Shown piece by piece: positions 8,096-16,668 of a stretch of 49,890 bases of DNA (positions are counted from its first letter, which is position 1; every line of letters begins with the position of its first letter). The notes under the pieces were generated by a model. The model was not told the DNA's origin, made no database searches, and was given only the letters and a program-made list of their open reading frames with translations. The position numbers and the translations under genes were made by a program. Origin of the DNA: Chloroflexota bacterium (GTDB taxonomy: Bacteria; Chloroflexota; Anaerolineae; Aggregatilineales; Phototrophicaceae). The stretch is from positions 1-49,890 of the forward strand of contig JAPOVL010000030.1 in NCBI GenBank assembly GCA_026708115.1. The letters run 5' to 3'.

Positions 8096-8875
8096 TCATA
8101 ACAAGCTCGACAGCAAGCCGCCGTCGACGCGATAGTAACCGCCAGTCATGAAGGACGCCTCGTCGCTCGCCAGGAACAGCACCAGCTTGGCCACCTCTTC
8201 CGGCCGGCCCACCCGGCCGATGGGATGCAAGTCGCCCCAATCTGCGATCATCCCGTCGGGGTTGTCCGGGCCGAACAGCTCCGCAGCGGCGTCAAGCATG
8301 GGCGTATGGATGGAGCCCGGCGCGATGCAATTGCAGCGGATGTTTTCCCTCGCATGATCCAGCGCGACGGTGGTCGTGAAGCTGGTGACCGCGCCCTTGG
8401 ACGCCGAATAAGCCGCCACCGTCTGTTGCGAAGCCACCGCCTGCACCGACGACGTATTGACGATCGCGCCTCCGCCGCGCTTGCGCATCTCGGGTATGCA
8501 ATACTTGCACGTGAGGAAGGTCGCGCGCAAGTTGATGTTGATTTGGTAATCCCAGTCTTCGACCGACTGATCCACCACCGTGCCATAACGCACCACGCCA
8601 GCGTTATTGTGCAGCACATCAACCCCGCCAAACTCGGCGGCAGTTTCCGCCACTGTCCGTTTGACGTAGGACTCGTCCGCGATATCGCCTTCGGCGAAGA
8701 GCGCGCGACCGCCCTTGTCCGTGATCAGTCGTCGCGTTTCTTCGCCGGCCGCGCGGTCAATATCGGCGATCGTCACAGCCGCGCCTTCCGCGGCGAAGGC
8801 CAGCGCGCAAGCGCGTCCGATCCCTTTGCCGCCGCCGGTTACGATGGCTACTTTGCCTTCGAATCGTTTACCCAT
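8096..8875 (-). CDS. Short-chain dehydrogenase/reductase (SDR)
   Basis: A 259-residue classical SDR. It has the NAD(P)-binding motif TGGGKGIGRA (about 13-22), NNAG (about 88-91), the catalytic serine in NTSSVQ (about 140) and Y-S-A-S-K (about 155-159), and a C-terminal MTGGYYRVDGG. D42 after the second strand (IADID) favours NAD+. The start at 8875 is preferred because GAGGTG lies seven bases before it; a GTG at 8884 is also open. It is the last gene of the eleven-gene operon, 32 bases behind the SMP-30 lactonase. It probably oxidises the imported sugar or an aldonate/uronate intermediate; glucose-1-dehydrogenase-like and fructuronate-reductase-like roles both fit. A TGTTTAC element lies 19 bases upstream, as in two other genes of this run. 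Confidence 0.85.
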   Translation of the reverse strand: MGKRFEGKVAIVTGGGKGIGRACALAFAAEGAAVTIADIDRAAGEETRRLITDKGGRALFAEGDIADESYVKRTVAETAAEFGGVDVLHNNAGVVRYGTVVDQSVEDWDYQININLRATFLTCKYCIPEMRKRGGGAIVNTSSVQAVASQQTVAAYSASKGAVTSFTTTVALDHARENIRCNCIAPGSIHTPMLDAAAELFGPDNPDGMIADWGDLHPIGRVGRPEEVAKLVLFLASDEASFMTGGYYRVDGGLLSSLL

Positions 8876-8893
8876 GTCCTCCACCTCGTCACA

Positions 8894-8900
8894 TGTTTAC
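8894..8900. promoter_or_regulatory. TGTTTAC half-site upstream of SDR gene
   Basis: TGTTTAC starts 19 bases from the SDR start codon. The same heptamer lies 20 bases from the SMP-30 start (9782) and the uxuA start (18645). In those two places it is the first half of a 12-base palindrome, GTTTACGTAAAC (18646-18657) or GTTTACATAAAC (9783-9794). Here only the half is present. Confidence 0.35.
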
Positions 8901-8907
8901 TTATCGC

Positions 8908-9762
8908 CTAACCCAGGTCGGGATAGCGCAGCCGCGCGCCGGGCGCCGGCATCTCAATCATCGACAAATGCCAACGCCCCAGACTGCCGAAGATGGCGTA
9001 TCTCATATCCTGGCCGCCGAAGGCGATATTGGTCGGCGCGGACAATACCACGCTCTGCCAATCCTCGGCCGCCAGCTCCAGGACGCCCCCGGCGCTGAAG
9101 CGATACACCTTGTTGGGCGCATAGCAAGCGATGTACAAGTTGCCTTCCGCGTCAAAGGCCAAGCCGTCTGGCACGGTTCCCGGCATCTCGACGACCAGCT
9201 GCGGCTCGCCCAGCGTGCCATCGGGGCGGATCGCGGCTTTCACGATACCGGGCATGTTGGACAGTATGATGTAAAGTTCGCGCCCATCGGCCGACAGCGC
9301 CATGCCGTTGGGGAAGTGATCAATCGCTTCACTGGCCACGATCGTTTCGCCATCCGGCCGGATCATAAAAACGCAGCCATTCTTCTCGTCGAAACCACCC
9401 GAGCTCGACACATAAAGATCGCCATTGTCCGCGAATACCGGATAGTTCGGCGCGACAAAACCGCGATCGGCGCTGCCCTCGGAATAAACGCTGACTTCGC
9501 CAGCGGCGCTTACCTTGAATACTTTGTTCTTGAACAAGTCGCAGGCATAGATATTGTGCTTGGCATCCAATGCCAGTCCCAATACAAAGCCATCGGTCGA
9601 CGCCACTTGCGCGAAGCCCCCGTCGCCGGCAATGCGATAGATCTGCCCGGCTTCCCCGCCGGCGTACCAATTGCCGTCCGCGCCCCAGGCCACGCCCTCG
9701 GGATGGTCCAATCCGTCAACCAGTATTGTGAACTGCTCCAGGCTAAACAGGGCTTCCGACAT
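8908..9762 (-). CDS. SMP-30/gluconolactonase-like sugar lactonase
   Basis: A 284-residue six-bladed beta-propeller protein of the SMP-30/gluconolaconase/LRE-like family. Family features are HPEGVAWGADGNWYAGGEAGQIYRI (18-44) with the metal-binding Glu in PEG, FPNGMALSADGRELYI (about 150-165, metal-ligand Asn) and PDGLAFDAEGNLYIA (about 197-211, metal-ligand Asp). These enzymes hydrolyse sugar lactones to aldonic acids with a divalent cation. GAGGAG lies six bases before the ATG. The gene sits between a DUF4432 mutarotase-like gene and an SDR, an order that suggests sugar to lactone to aldonate oxidation. No signal peptide, so cytoplasmic. Confidence 0.88.
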   Translation of the reverse strand: MSEALFSLEQFTILVDGLDHPEGVAWGADGNWYAGGEAGQIYRIAGDGGFAQVASTDGFVLGLALDAKHNIYACDLFKNKVFKVSAAGEVSVYSEGSADRGFVAPNYPVFADNGDLYVSSSGGFDEKNGCVFMIRPDGETIVASEAIDHFPNGMALSADGRELYIILSNMPGIVKAAIRPDGTLGEPQLVVEMPGTVPDGLAFDAEGNLYIACYAPNKVYRFSAGGVLELAAEDWQSVVLSAPTNIAFGGQDMRYAIFGSLGRWHLSMIEMPAPGARLRYPDLG

Positions 9763-9780
9763 GTTTTGCTCCTCCGCTAT

Positions 9781-9869
9781 CTGTTTACATAAACCGCGTC
9801 GCTCATGGGACGAGAACGCTTACGATTTTGCCTGAGCGGGACAGACCTTTTCGCCCCCGCCGGGCGGCT
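9781..9869. promoter_or_regulatory. Duplicated leader sequence, copy A (upstream of lactonase gene)
   Basis: This 89-base segment is about 86% identical over its first 66 bases to 18644-18739, and its last third also matches, with a 6-base gap. It fills most of the space upstream of the lactonase gene and ends at the stop codon of the DUF4432 gene. It contains the near-palindrome GTTTACATAAAC (9783-9794) and an imperfect inverted pair GTCGCTCA/TGAGCGGGAC. Both copies end the same distance from the downstream start codon, which points to a regulatory role for the operon's transcription factor or for the RNA leader. Confidence 0.5.
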
Positions 9870-10914
9870 ACTTGAGATGCACCGCGCCGTCGGCGTCGAT
9901 CCCTTGCACGCCTGCGCTCGATTCAAAGAAAACCGCTTTCATTTCGATTTCTTTTGACTCGCCCGGCCCCAAGGTCAAATGTGTGCCGGTTTTCTCCATC
10001 ACCGTCGTCAAGCCTTGACCGGGAATCGACGCCGCCGGTTCTATCGCCATCACATAAGAGCACTTGTAAAAAGGAAATCCCGGCGAGGCCTTCAGTTCTT
10101 GCCAGAACCAGGCATAGGGGAAAACGCTCTCGTCCCAGACCAGGCCCACGCCCAGACCCATGTCCCGGTTGGTGATGGTATACCAGCCCGATTCAAAATC
10201 TTGAAAATAGGCCAGTATATCTCGCTCTTCGTCGGGCCCGGGCACTCTGGACATATCCGTCTCACCCGCCATCGGCCATTGATATCGCTGGCTCAGGCTC
10301 AAGGGATTGGCGAAACCGGCGTAGCGATCATCGGCGACGAAGCTGGACGCGCCGACATCAATGACGCAATGTTCGCTCAGGAAGGGCGCGCCAAAAGCCG
10401 GATGATGGCTCCACATGCAGTCCATCTCTTCGCCGGCGTGATTGCTGATGCGCTCGCGGATGTGCAGGACCGGGCTGCCCGATTCCACGCGCATCCAGCG
10501 TTCGATGCTGTAGGGACTGCGCGACAGCCGACACGCCATCTTCACCTCCAGCGCGCTGTCGCTCTCGCTGACGATCTCGTAGTCCCAGGCTTTCATCGAC
10601 GCTTCGCCATGGTAGCCCAGGGACGCGCCCTTGTAGACAACCGCGTCGCCGCCGTTGGGGAAGATCACTTGCCAACCGCCCGCGTAGGCTTCCAGCCAAG
10701 CCGTGGCCGAATCAAAGGCGGAATCGAAACCGCGAGCTTGCTCCTTTATGCCCCAGGGCGATTTCCAAAGTACGTCCACGTCCTTCGGCTTGTAGACGAG
10801 ACGGTAGATGTCGGCGCCCTTGTCTACCACCACCGTGGTGGACAACAGGTCATTTTCAATTTCCAGGGCGGTCAAAGTTTTGCCGAGAACGATTTCAGTG
10901 GCTTTGCAGGTCAT
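9868..10914 (-). CDS. DUF4432 family protein, aldose-epimerase-like
   Basis: A 348-residue protein with the beta-sandwich pattern of galactose-mutarotase-like proteins in the DUF4432 group. Recognisable segments are the N-terminal VVVDKGADIYRLVYK (about 28-42), GGWQVIFPNGGD (about 79-90), and MWSHHPAFGAPFL (about 167-179), where aldose epimerases have their catalytic His. It probably interconverts anomers of the imported sugar, or binds it. AAGGGG lies upstream of the start, and 12 bases separate it from the permease gene before it, so it is co-transcribed with the importer. No member of this group is well characterised to my knowledge, so the reaction is an inference. Confidence 0.75.
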   Translation of the reverse strand: MTCKATEIVLGKTLTALEIENDLLSTTVVVDKGADIYRLVYKPKDVDVLWKSPWGIKEQARGFDSAFDSATAWLEAYAGGWQVIFPNGGDAVVYKGASLGYHGEASMKAWDYEIVSESDSALEVKMACRLSRSPYSIERWMRVESGSPVLHIRERISNHAGEEMDCMWSHHPAFGAPFLSEHCVIDVGASSFVADDRYAGFANPLSLSQRYQWPMAGETDMSRVPGPDEERDILAYFQDFESGWYTITNRDMGLGVGLVWDESVFPYAWFWQELKASPGFPFYKCSYVMAIEPAASIPGQGLTTVMEKTGTHLTLGPGESKEIEMKAVFFESSAGVQGIDADGAVHLK

Positions 10915-10926
10915 ATTTTCTTCCCC

Positions 10927-11934
10927 TTAACGCTTTCTGAATATCGAGATGCGGTCGTGGAAGCTGTGCATGAAGACCGCCAGGATCATAATGCTGCCTG
11001 TCACCATCAGCTGCATATTGGTGTTCACGCCCATCAAGCGCAGGCCCTTTGCCGTCATGCCCAGGATGAGGATGCCCAGCACGGTCCCGACCAGGCTGCC
11101 TTTGCCGCCGCTCAAAGCGATGCCGCCCAGCACCACGCCCGCGATCACGATCAATTCAAAGCCCGAAGAACCGGAGTCGAAGTAGCCGGTGCCGGTTTGC
11201 ATCGTCAGGATCATACCGCTGATGGCGGCGCAGCCGGCGCAAATCACAAACAAGATGAACTTGATGAGAGTGACCTTGATGCCAGAGACCCGCGCTGCCG
11301 TTTCGTTGCCGCCGATCGCATAAATGTTGCGGCCGAATTCCGTCTGCGTCAGCACAATCAGCGCCAGCACAACCAATATGACCGCCAAAACGAAAGGCAA
11401 GGGCGCCGGGCCCAGATTATTGTAATAAGCATCCTGAAAATCGTAGAAGCCGTTTTCATCGATGATTGGCGTCTTGTTGGTATACACGTAGACCATGCCG
11501 CGCAGCGCGAAGAGCGACCCCAGCGTCGTGACCAGCGAGTTCATCTTCTGCTGCGTCACCAGGTAGCCGTGAATGCTGCCGACAATCGGCCCTGTCGCCA
11601 AGCCGGCGATGATGCCCAGCCACATATTGTCCGTCCCGTTAAACACAACAACCGTCGTGACGCCCGTTACCGCCAGCATGGAGCCGATCGACAAGTCGAA
11701 TTCGCCCGCCAGCATCAACATGGTGACGCCGATCGCGGCGATCAGGTTCGGCGAGATCTCTCGCAGCAAATCCCAGTAAACGCGCTGCTGGCGCGTGCTC
11801 GGTTCCAGGATCCAGAACAGGACCACCACCGCGAGCAACAATATCACCAGCCCCGCCTCGCGTGTCAGTAGCCAGCGAGACATCCTGCCCGCCGCCCCAG
11901 AATTGCCGCGGCGGCCTTTGCTTAGAACTGCCAT
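10927..11934 (-). CDS. Sugar ABC transporter permease (RbsC/CUT2 type)
   Basis: A 335-residue permease with about eight to ten membrane helices. The CUT2 family phrase AGEFDLSIGSMLAVTGV (about 75-91) is present, as are GGNETAARVSGIKV (about 182-195) and GVVLGGIALSGGKGSLVGTVLG (about 252-273), which contact the ATPase. It is the second of two RbsC-like permeases in this operon; the first is 13461-14465. The importer is thus likely a heterodimeric-permease CUT2 system. The two differ clearly in sequence, so they are not a recent duplication. It lies 17 bases after the ATPase gene. Confidence 0.88.
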   Translation of the reverse strand: MAVLSKGRRGNSGAAGRMSRWLLTREAGLVILLLAVVVLFWILEPSTRQQRVYWDLLREISPNLIAAIGVTMLMLAGEFDLSIGSMLAVTGVTTVVVFNGTDNMWLGIIAGLATGPIVGSIHGYLVTQQKMNSLVTTLGSLFALRGMVYVYTNKTPIIDENGFYDFQDAYYNNLGPAPLPFVLAVILVVLALIVLTQTEFGRNIYAIGGNETAARVSGIKVTLIKFILFVICAGCAAISGMILTMQTGTGYFDSGSSGFELIVIAGVVLGGIALSGGKGSLVGTVLGILILGMTAKGLRLMGVNTNMQLMVTGSIMILAVFMHSFHDRISIFRKR

Positions 11935-11951
11935 GATCTAACCGTCGTCTC

Positions 11952-13457
11952 TCAAATCACTTTTTCCATTTGCACCGTTGCCGCGGTCATCAGATCTTGT
12001 TCATTCGCGTCCTGCCGCGCGACCCAGCCTCCGACGCTCTTGCCTTGTCGCATGACGATGATGCGATCGGCGATGCCCATCACCTCGGGCAGCTCTGTGG
12101 ACAAGACCAGAATGCCCATGCCCTGGTGCGCCATATCGTCCATCAGCCGGTAAATCTCGGCCTTCGACCCGACATCAATGCCGCGCGTCGGCTCGGAAAA
12201 CATCAGCACTTTCAAATCTTCCAGCAGCCAGCGCCCGATCAGCGACTTCTGTTGATTGCCGCCGCTCAGATAGCGTATTTTCTGCGCCATGCCCGGCGTC
12301 TTGATGGAGAGTTTGTCAATGATGTCGCTGGCGGATCTGCGCTCCTCTTGCCCGTTGATCACCATCAGCTTGGCGTAGTTCTTGACCGAAACCAGCGTGA
12401 TATTGTCCTTGACCGAAAGCGGCATGAGCAGGCCGTCGGACTTGCGATTCTCGGTGAGAAAGCCCAGCCCCTTGCGAATAGCATCCATCGGCGCCTTGGC
12501 CTGAATGTCTTCACCAGCCAGTCGGACGTTGCCGGCGCGCGGCATATTGCCAAATATCAGGCGACCCAAATTGTGCACGCCCGACCCCATCAAACCGAAT
12601 ACGGCCACGATCTCGCCGGCATGAACCGTCAGGCTGAAGTTCTCGATGTTGCCGCCGCTCAGGCCATCCACCTCCAGCAAGACATCGCCGCGCACAGCGG
12701 GACTGCGCGGATACAGGTCTTTGACTTCCCGCCCCACCATCCAGGTCACCAGATCGCTATGCCTGGTATTCGCGACCGCTTCCGTCGCGATATGCTCGCC
12801 ATCGCGAAAGACCGTCACGCGGTCGGCAATGGCGTAGATTTCGTCCAGCTTGTGCGATACGTACATGACGCCCACGCCGCGACCCTGAAGGCGGCGGATC
12901 ACCGCGAACAAGCTTTCGATCTCGGTTTGGCTCAACGCCGACGTCGGCTCGTCCATGATGATGATCTGCGCCTGGCGCGACAAGGCCCGCGCGATCTCCA
13001 CCAGTTGCTGCTGCGCCACGGTCAGCGCGCTGATGGGGACCTCCGGGTCGATATCCAAACCCAAATCGAGCAAGAGCTCGCTCGTTCTGGCGTAGAGCGC
13101 TTGCCAATCCACCGTGCGCAGGGCTTTCTTCGGCAAATTGCCCAGGAAGACGTTTTCCGCGATGCTGAGGTCGGGCACCAGATCCAGTTCTTGATAGACC
13201 ACCTTGATGCGATGCTCCAGCGAATCGGCGGGAGAATGAAAGTCGACCGTTTTGCCCTCGACTTCCATCGTGCCGGCGTCTTGCTGGTACAAACCGGCGA
13301 TGATCTTGATCAACGTCGATTTACCCGCGCCGTTTTCGCCTATTAGCGCATGCACTTCGCCCGCCTTCAGGCTGAAGTCCACGCCCTTCAGCGCTTTGGT
13401 GCCCGGGAACGCTTTTGCGATCCCCGTGAGTTGCAGAAGCGCCTTCTCTTCCGACAT
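11952..13457 (-). CDS. Sugar ABC transporter ATPase (RbsA/MglA type, two nucleotide domains)
   Basis: A 501-residue protein with two ATPase halves, as usual for CUT2 systems. The N-terminal half has Walker A GENGAGKST (40-48) and Walker B IIIMDEPTSAL. The C-terminal half has a degenerate Walker A (GLMGSGVHNLG), an intact signature LSGGNQQK and a Walker B LMFSEPTRGID in which Ser replaces the usual Asp. Degeneration of the second site is normal for RbsA-like proteins. Only 3 bases separate it from the preceding permease gene. It powers import of the sugar bound by the 14571-15671 protein. Confidence 0.92.
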   Translation of the reverse strand: MSEEKALLQLTGIAKAFPGTKALKGVDFSLKAGEVHALIGENGAGKSTLIKIIAGLYQQDAGTMEVEGKTVDFHSPADSLEHRIKVVYQELDLVPDLSIAENVFLGNLPKKALRTVDWQALYARTSELLLDLGLDIDPEVPISALTVAQQQLVEIARALSRQAQIIIMDEPTSALSQTEIESLFAVIRRLQGRGVGVMYVSHKLDEIYAIADRVTVFRDGEHIATEAVANTRHSDLVTWMVGREVKDLYPRSPAVRGDVLLEVDGLSGGNIENFSLTVHAGEIVAVFGLMGSGVHNLGRLIFGNMPRAGNVRLAGEDIQAKAPMDAIRKGLGFLTENRKSDGLLMPLSVKDNITLVSVKNYAKLMVINGQEERRSASDIIDKLSIKTPGMAQKIRYLSGGNQQKSLIGRWLLEDLKVLMFSEPTRGIDVGSKAEIYRLMDDMAHQGMGILVLSTELPEVMGIADRIIVMRQGKSVGGWVARQDANEQDLMTAATVQMEKVI

Positions 13458-13460
13458 GCC

Positions 13461-14465
13461 CTAATCCTGACCCAGACGCCGGCGCCGGCGCGCATCCAGC
13501 AAGACCGCGACGATGATGATCAATCCCGTAACCGCAACTTGCCAACTCGAATTGATATCCAGCAGCACGATGCCGTTCTTCAAAGTCCCCAAAAGTAGCA
13601 CGGCCAGGAAGGTGCCCACCATGGACCCTTCGCCCCCGCTCAAGCTGGTGCCGCCCAAGAGCACTGCGCCGATGGCTTCCAGTTCAAAACCGGCGCCGAT
13701 GCCGTTCTGTCCCGAATTCAGGCGCGATAGCAAAATAATGGCGCTGAACGAAGCCAATACGCTGGTCAGCACGAAGCCGGCCATCTTCACCAGCCGCACG
13801 GGAATGCCGGCCAGGGTCGCGGCTTCCGGATTGGCGCCGACAGCGTGAACGAAGCGGCCAAATGTTGTGCGCGACAGCACAAAATAAAAGATAAGAAACA
13901 CGGCGAAAAAGAATATGATCGGCCAGGGCACGCCCAGGAAAAAGCCGTTGCCAATCTCGGTGAAAGTAGGGATCTTATGCGTGTTCTGAATCGACGCTTC
14001 CGTAAAGCCAAACGCCGCCCCGCGCACGATGGACAGCATCGCCAGGGTGGCAATCAGCGAATTGATGCCCAGCCGCAGCGAGATCAGCGAATTGATCAAG
14101 CCCACCACCACACCGATCGCCAATCCAACCATGATGCCCAAGGCCAGATTCGAGGTGCTGTTGAGAACGCTCATGACGATCACGCCGACGAAGGCTTGCA
14201 TCGAGCCCACCGAGGCGTCAATCTCGCCCGAGATGAGCAGGATGGTCATACCGACGGCGGTGATCGCCGTCATGGACACCTGGCTCAGCAAAACGCCGAT
14301 ATTCCGGCCCGTGAAGAACACCGGCGACTGAATCGTCAGAAACACCCAGATCGCCGCCACGATAAAGAACAAAACGCCTTCTTGCGTATGCAACAGCCAA
14401 TGCGACGCTCTGGTCAGGAACTTGCCGATACCCCTACCCCTTGTTTCCGCGCTGCTGTCAAGCAT
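13461..14465 (-). CDS. Sugar ABC transporter permease (RbsC/CUT2 type)
   Basis: A 334-residue CUT2 permease. The family segments are LLISGEIDASVGSMQAFVGV (about 76-95), GANPEAATLAGIPVRLVK (about 198-215) and AVLLGGTSLSGGEGSMVGTFLA (about 263-284). The helices are separated by short loops. It follows the binding-protein gene after a 105-base spacer with a stem-loop, and is followed by the ATPase gene after 3 bases. It forms the membrane channel together with the 10927-11934 permease. Confidence 0.88.
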   Translation of the reverse strand: MLDSSAETRGRGIGKFLTRASHWLLHTQEGVLFFIVAAIWVFLTIQSPVFFTGRNIGVLLSQVSMTAITAVGMTILLISGEIDASVGSMQAFVGVIVMSVLNSTSNLALGIMVGLAIGVVVGLINSLISLRLGINSLIATLAMLSIVRGAAFGFTEASIQNTHKIPTFTEIGNGFFLGVPWPIIFFFAVFLIFYFVLSRTTFGRFVHAVGANPEAATLAGIPVRLVKMAGFVLTSVLASFSAIILLSRLNSGQNGIGAGFELEAIGAVLLGGTSLSGGEGSMVGTFLAVLLLGTLKNGIVLLDINSSWQVAVTGLIIIVAVLLDARRRRRLGQD

Positions 14466-14516
14466 TCAGGAACCCTCGCGCCTTGCCCTATCGACTTTGC
14501 GCCCCCAGGCGCGGCC

Positions 14517-14552
14517 CGGGCAGCCTTGGCGCTCTTGCCGCAGCGCTGCCCG
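14517..14552 (-). terminator. Intercistronic stem-loop after the CUT2 binding-protein gene
   Basis: An 8-base perfect stem CGGGCAGC/GCTGCCCG (14517-14524 with 14545-14552) with a 20-base loop that can itself pair GGC with GCC. It lies 19 bases after the binding-protein stop, and no T-run follows. A structure here would let the binding protein be made in excess of the permeases, as in other binding-protein operons. Confidence 0.5.
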
Positions 14553-14570
14553 AGCCGAATTCAAACGAAG

Positions 14571-15671
14571 CTATTCTTCCATCGGCGGTTCAACGATGTC
14601 GATCTCGATTTCGCTGATGACATCGAGCATCGCGCTATAGCTGCCGTCTTCTTCCTGCGTGTAGTAATCGAAGAGGTTGTCCAGCGTCATCGGCATCGAC
14701 GGCGCGTAAATCTGTGGCGGCGGCTCCACGCCGTTGAAGACCGCGACAGCGGCGTTGATCAAGAGCAGACCCTGGTATTCGGGGAACATGGCCGCCGATA
14801 CCTTGTAGGGACCGCCTTCTTGCAGCGCGTCTTTACAGGCGATGCCTTCGCAGCCGAAGCCAACCACCAGCAAATTGTCCGTATCCAAACCCGCCGCGAT
14901 ATAAGACTGCAAGCCGCCCAGCGCCGAATCATCGTTGATGCCAAAGATGATGTTGACATCGGGGTTGGCCGTCAGCGCGTCCGCCGATACTTGCACGGCG
15001 ACGTCTTTCGAGCCCGCGCCATCCACGCTTTGCACGATCTCGCCCTCGGGCAGCACCGAATGCAAGCCATCGGCGAAGCCGTCGGAACGCGCCACCGTTG
15101 ACGTCAAGGCCGGCAAGCCAATATCAAGCGCGCGCGCCTCGCCATCGAAGTTCGCCAGGGCATATTCGCCAGCCCACACGCCAACCTGGTAACCGGCCGT
15201 ATAGTCCGAGATCGCAACCAAGGTCGCGCAACCAACCACGGCTGTTCCCTCGCAGACGACCGTGCGGTCGCGCGCAACACGGCGGATCGCGGGTGACGAT
15301 GCCGCTTCGTCCACCGGCGTGAAGACGAGCGCGCCCACATCCTGCGCTACATAGTCGTCCACCGCGGCCAGCGAAGCCTGCAAATCGAGATTGGCATCGT
15401 TGATCGAGAACTCGATGCCGTATTTCGCTGCCGTCGCCGCTTCCGCCTTGGTCTCGTTCTGGTACCACTCATGCACCAGATAGTTGGTGACATGGCCGAT
15501 CGAAGCCGGCAGCGTCCATCCCTCCGGCATGTCATCAGCGCTGAAGGCCCGGATCATCGCGTCCGCCTCCGCCATGGCGTCTTCGTCCTGGGCCATCGCG
15601 CCAATGGACCCCATCAGCAAGGCGAAAAGCGCCATCAATACCATCAATACCAATCTATTACTCGCCTTCAT
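14571..15671 (-). CDS. Sugar-binding protein of CUT2 ABC importer (RbsB type)
   Basis: A 366-residue periplasmic-binding-protein-fold protein with a signal peptide (MKASNRLVLMVLMALFALLM..., cleavage near AMA-QD at residue 27) and no lipobox cysteine. An acidic linker (28-55) leads to the binding domain. This begins ASIGHVTNYLVHEWYQN (56-72) and goes on with YGIEFSINDAN (84-94), VGALVFTPVDEAA (112-124), ALDIG (181-185) and NIIFGINDDSALGG (220-233). It shares HEWYQN, ALDIG, IFGINDDS and MFPE with the sensor domain of the regulator at 18753-20474. A Cys pair (C130/C137, and C244/C249) may form disulfides. It is the fifth gene of the operon and first of the transporter genes. The ligand is unknown, most likely a uronic or aldonic sugar given UxuA. 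Confidence 0.9.
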   Translation of the reverse strand: MKASNRLVLMVLMALFALLMGSIGAMAQDEDAMAEADAMIRAFSADDMPEGWTLPASIGHVTNYLVHEWYQNETKAEAATAAKYGIEFSINDANLDLQASLAAVDDYVAQDVGALVFTPVDEAASSPAIRRVARDRTVVCEGTAVVGCATLVAISDYTAGYQVGVWAGEYALANFDGEARALDIGLPALTSTVARSDGFADGLHSVLPEGEIVQSVDGAGSKDVAVQVSADALTANPDVNIIFGINDDSALGGLQSYIAAGLDTDNLLVVGFGCEGIACKDALQEGGPYKVSAAMFPEYQGLLLINAAVAVFNGVEPPPQIYAPSMPMTLDNLFDYYTQEEDGSYSAMLDVISEIEIDIVEPPMEE

Positions 15672-15816
15672 TGGATTAGTTCCTCTCGTGTCAAGTTAAC
15701 GATACTTGCCGCTTTTGCCACAACACGATTTCAGCAATATGTTGCCTCCTTTCGCAGGTCGAATCCTACCGCAAGATCCTGTCATCGGGCAACGCGCCCA
15801 GCGACCCATCCCGTAA

Positions 15817-16605
15817 CTAGAGCCTCTTCAATACCTTGCCGTGACCGACCGTCAAGTCCACATAGGGCGCGTAGTCGGCGGAGGCGACCTCGCCGGGGCG
15901 CAGGAAATGCAGCTCATCGGCCGCGCCCGGGCGCAGGTCCAGCCTGCCCGACGCCTCCCAGACCGGCCCAATGTCCATGCGGCTTGGTCCCGCCAGGATC
16001 AGTTGATTCACATCCGGCTCGCTCCCCTCTATGCTAGGAATCAGCTTGTGAGAGAACCAGTTCGGCAAGCTGACCGCCCCGCTTTGACGCGGCGCTGTCA
16101 GTTCGATCTTGGCCGACATCAAGCGCTCGCCGAAGCGTTCCAGATTGCCGGCGATTTCTACTCCCGCCTCCAATTGATGCGGTTTCCAGGGACTGGTGAT
16201 GCTGATATTGCCTTGTTTCAGCGGCCAGCCAATCACCTCGCGCCCCCAGGCGATATAGGTCGCGTTGTCCGAATACATGTGTACCGAACAATCGCCGCGC
16301 AAGCCTTGATAGCTGCATTCAATGGCGATGACCGCTTCGAAAAATCGCGACTGCGGCGGATTCCGCACGGCCAAATCGTCGCCGTAGCCGCCGTCCATGT
16401 TCAGCTCATAGAAGCGCGCCCGGCACAAAGGATTCTCCGGGACTTCCAGCGGAGGCGGCACCTGCCGGCGCGCTTCCGCCGGATCGGCTAGGTAATACCA
16501 GATCGTGAAGACGCGACCGCTCAAATGCCAGGGCGCGCGTTCATAGGGCGACGCCAGGCCGCGCTCGGTTCGCGGGATGCCGTAGCCCTTGAATTCAGCT
16601 CCCAT
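15817..16605 (-). CDS. Acetoacetate-decarboxylase-like (ADC superfamily) protein, catalytic Lys altered
   Basis: A 262-residue protein of the acetoacetate decarboxylase superfamily. The core segments are ARFYELNMDGGYGDD (63-77), ECSYQGLRGDCSVHMYSDN (96-114) and GREVIGWPLKQGNIS (121-135). True acetoacetate decarboxylases have P-K-K here, and the first Lys forms the Schiff base. In this protein the triplet is P128-L129-K130, so the Schiff-base position is Leu while the neighbouring Lys remains. Other members of the superfamily act as aldolases, dehydratases or enol hydrolases. It lies between the SDR gene (63 bases before it) and the binding-protein gene (145 bases after it). I infer a role in the same sugar pathway, possibly on a keto-acid intermediate; the reaction is not known. 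Confidence 0.7.
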   Translation of the reverse strand: MGAEFKGYGIPRTERGLASPYERAPWHLSGRVFTIWYYLADPAEARRQVPPPLEVPENPLCRARFYELNMDGGYGDDLAVRNPPQSRFFEAVIAIECSYQGLRGDCSVHMYSDNATYIAWGREVIGWPLKQGNISITSPWKPHQLEAGVEIAGNLERFGERLMSAKIELTAPRQSGAVSLPNWFSHKLIPSIEGSEPDVNQLILAGPSRMDIGPVWEASGRLDLRPGAADELHFLRPGEVASADYAPYVDLTVGHGKVLKRL

Positions 16606-16668
16606 TACCCGCCCTTAGCATGTGCTGGCTGCGACTATCGTCCATAGCCTTGTTCCTATAACGGCGCA

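Noticed and set aside
9979..11871. A 630-codon open frame on the plus strand opposite the DUF4432 and permease genes
   Set aside because: It is antisense to two well-recognised genes, its composition is Arg/His/Gln-rich and it has no family pattern. Such frames are common opposite GC-rich genes.
11970..13346. A 458-codon open frame opposite the RbsA-type ATPase gene
   Set aside because: Antisense to a clear ATPase; no protein-like pattern.
15740..15790. A tRNA T-arm-like sequence (GGTCGAATCC) before the CUT2 binding-protein gene
   Set aside because: No acceptor, D or anticodon arms can be formed around it.
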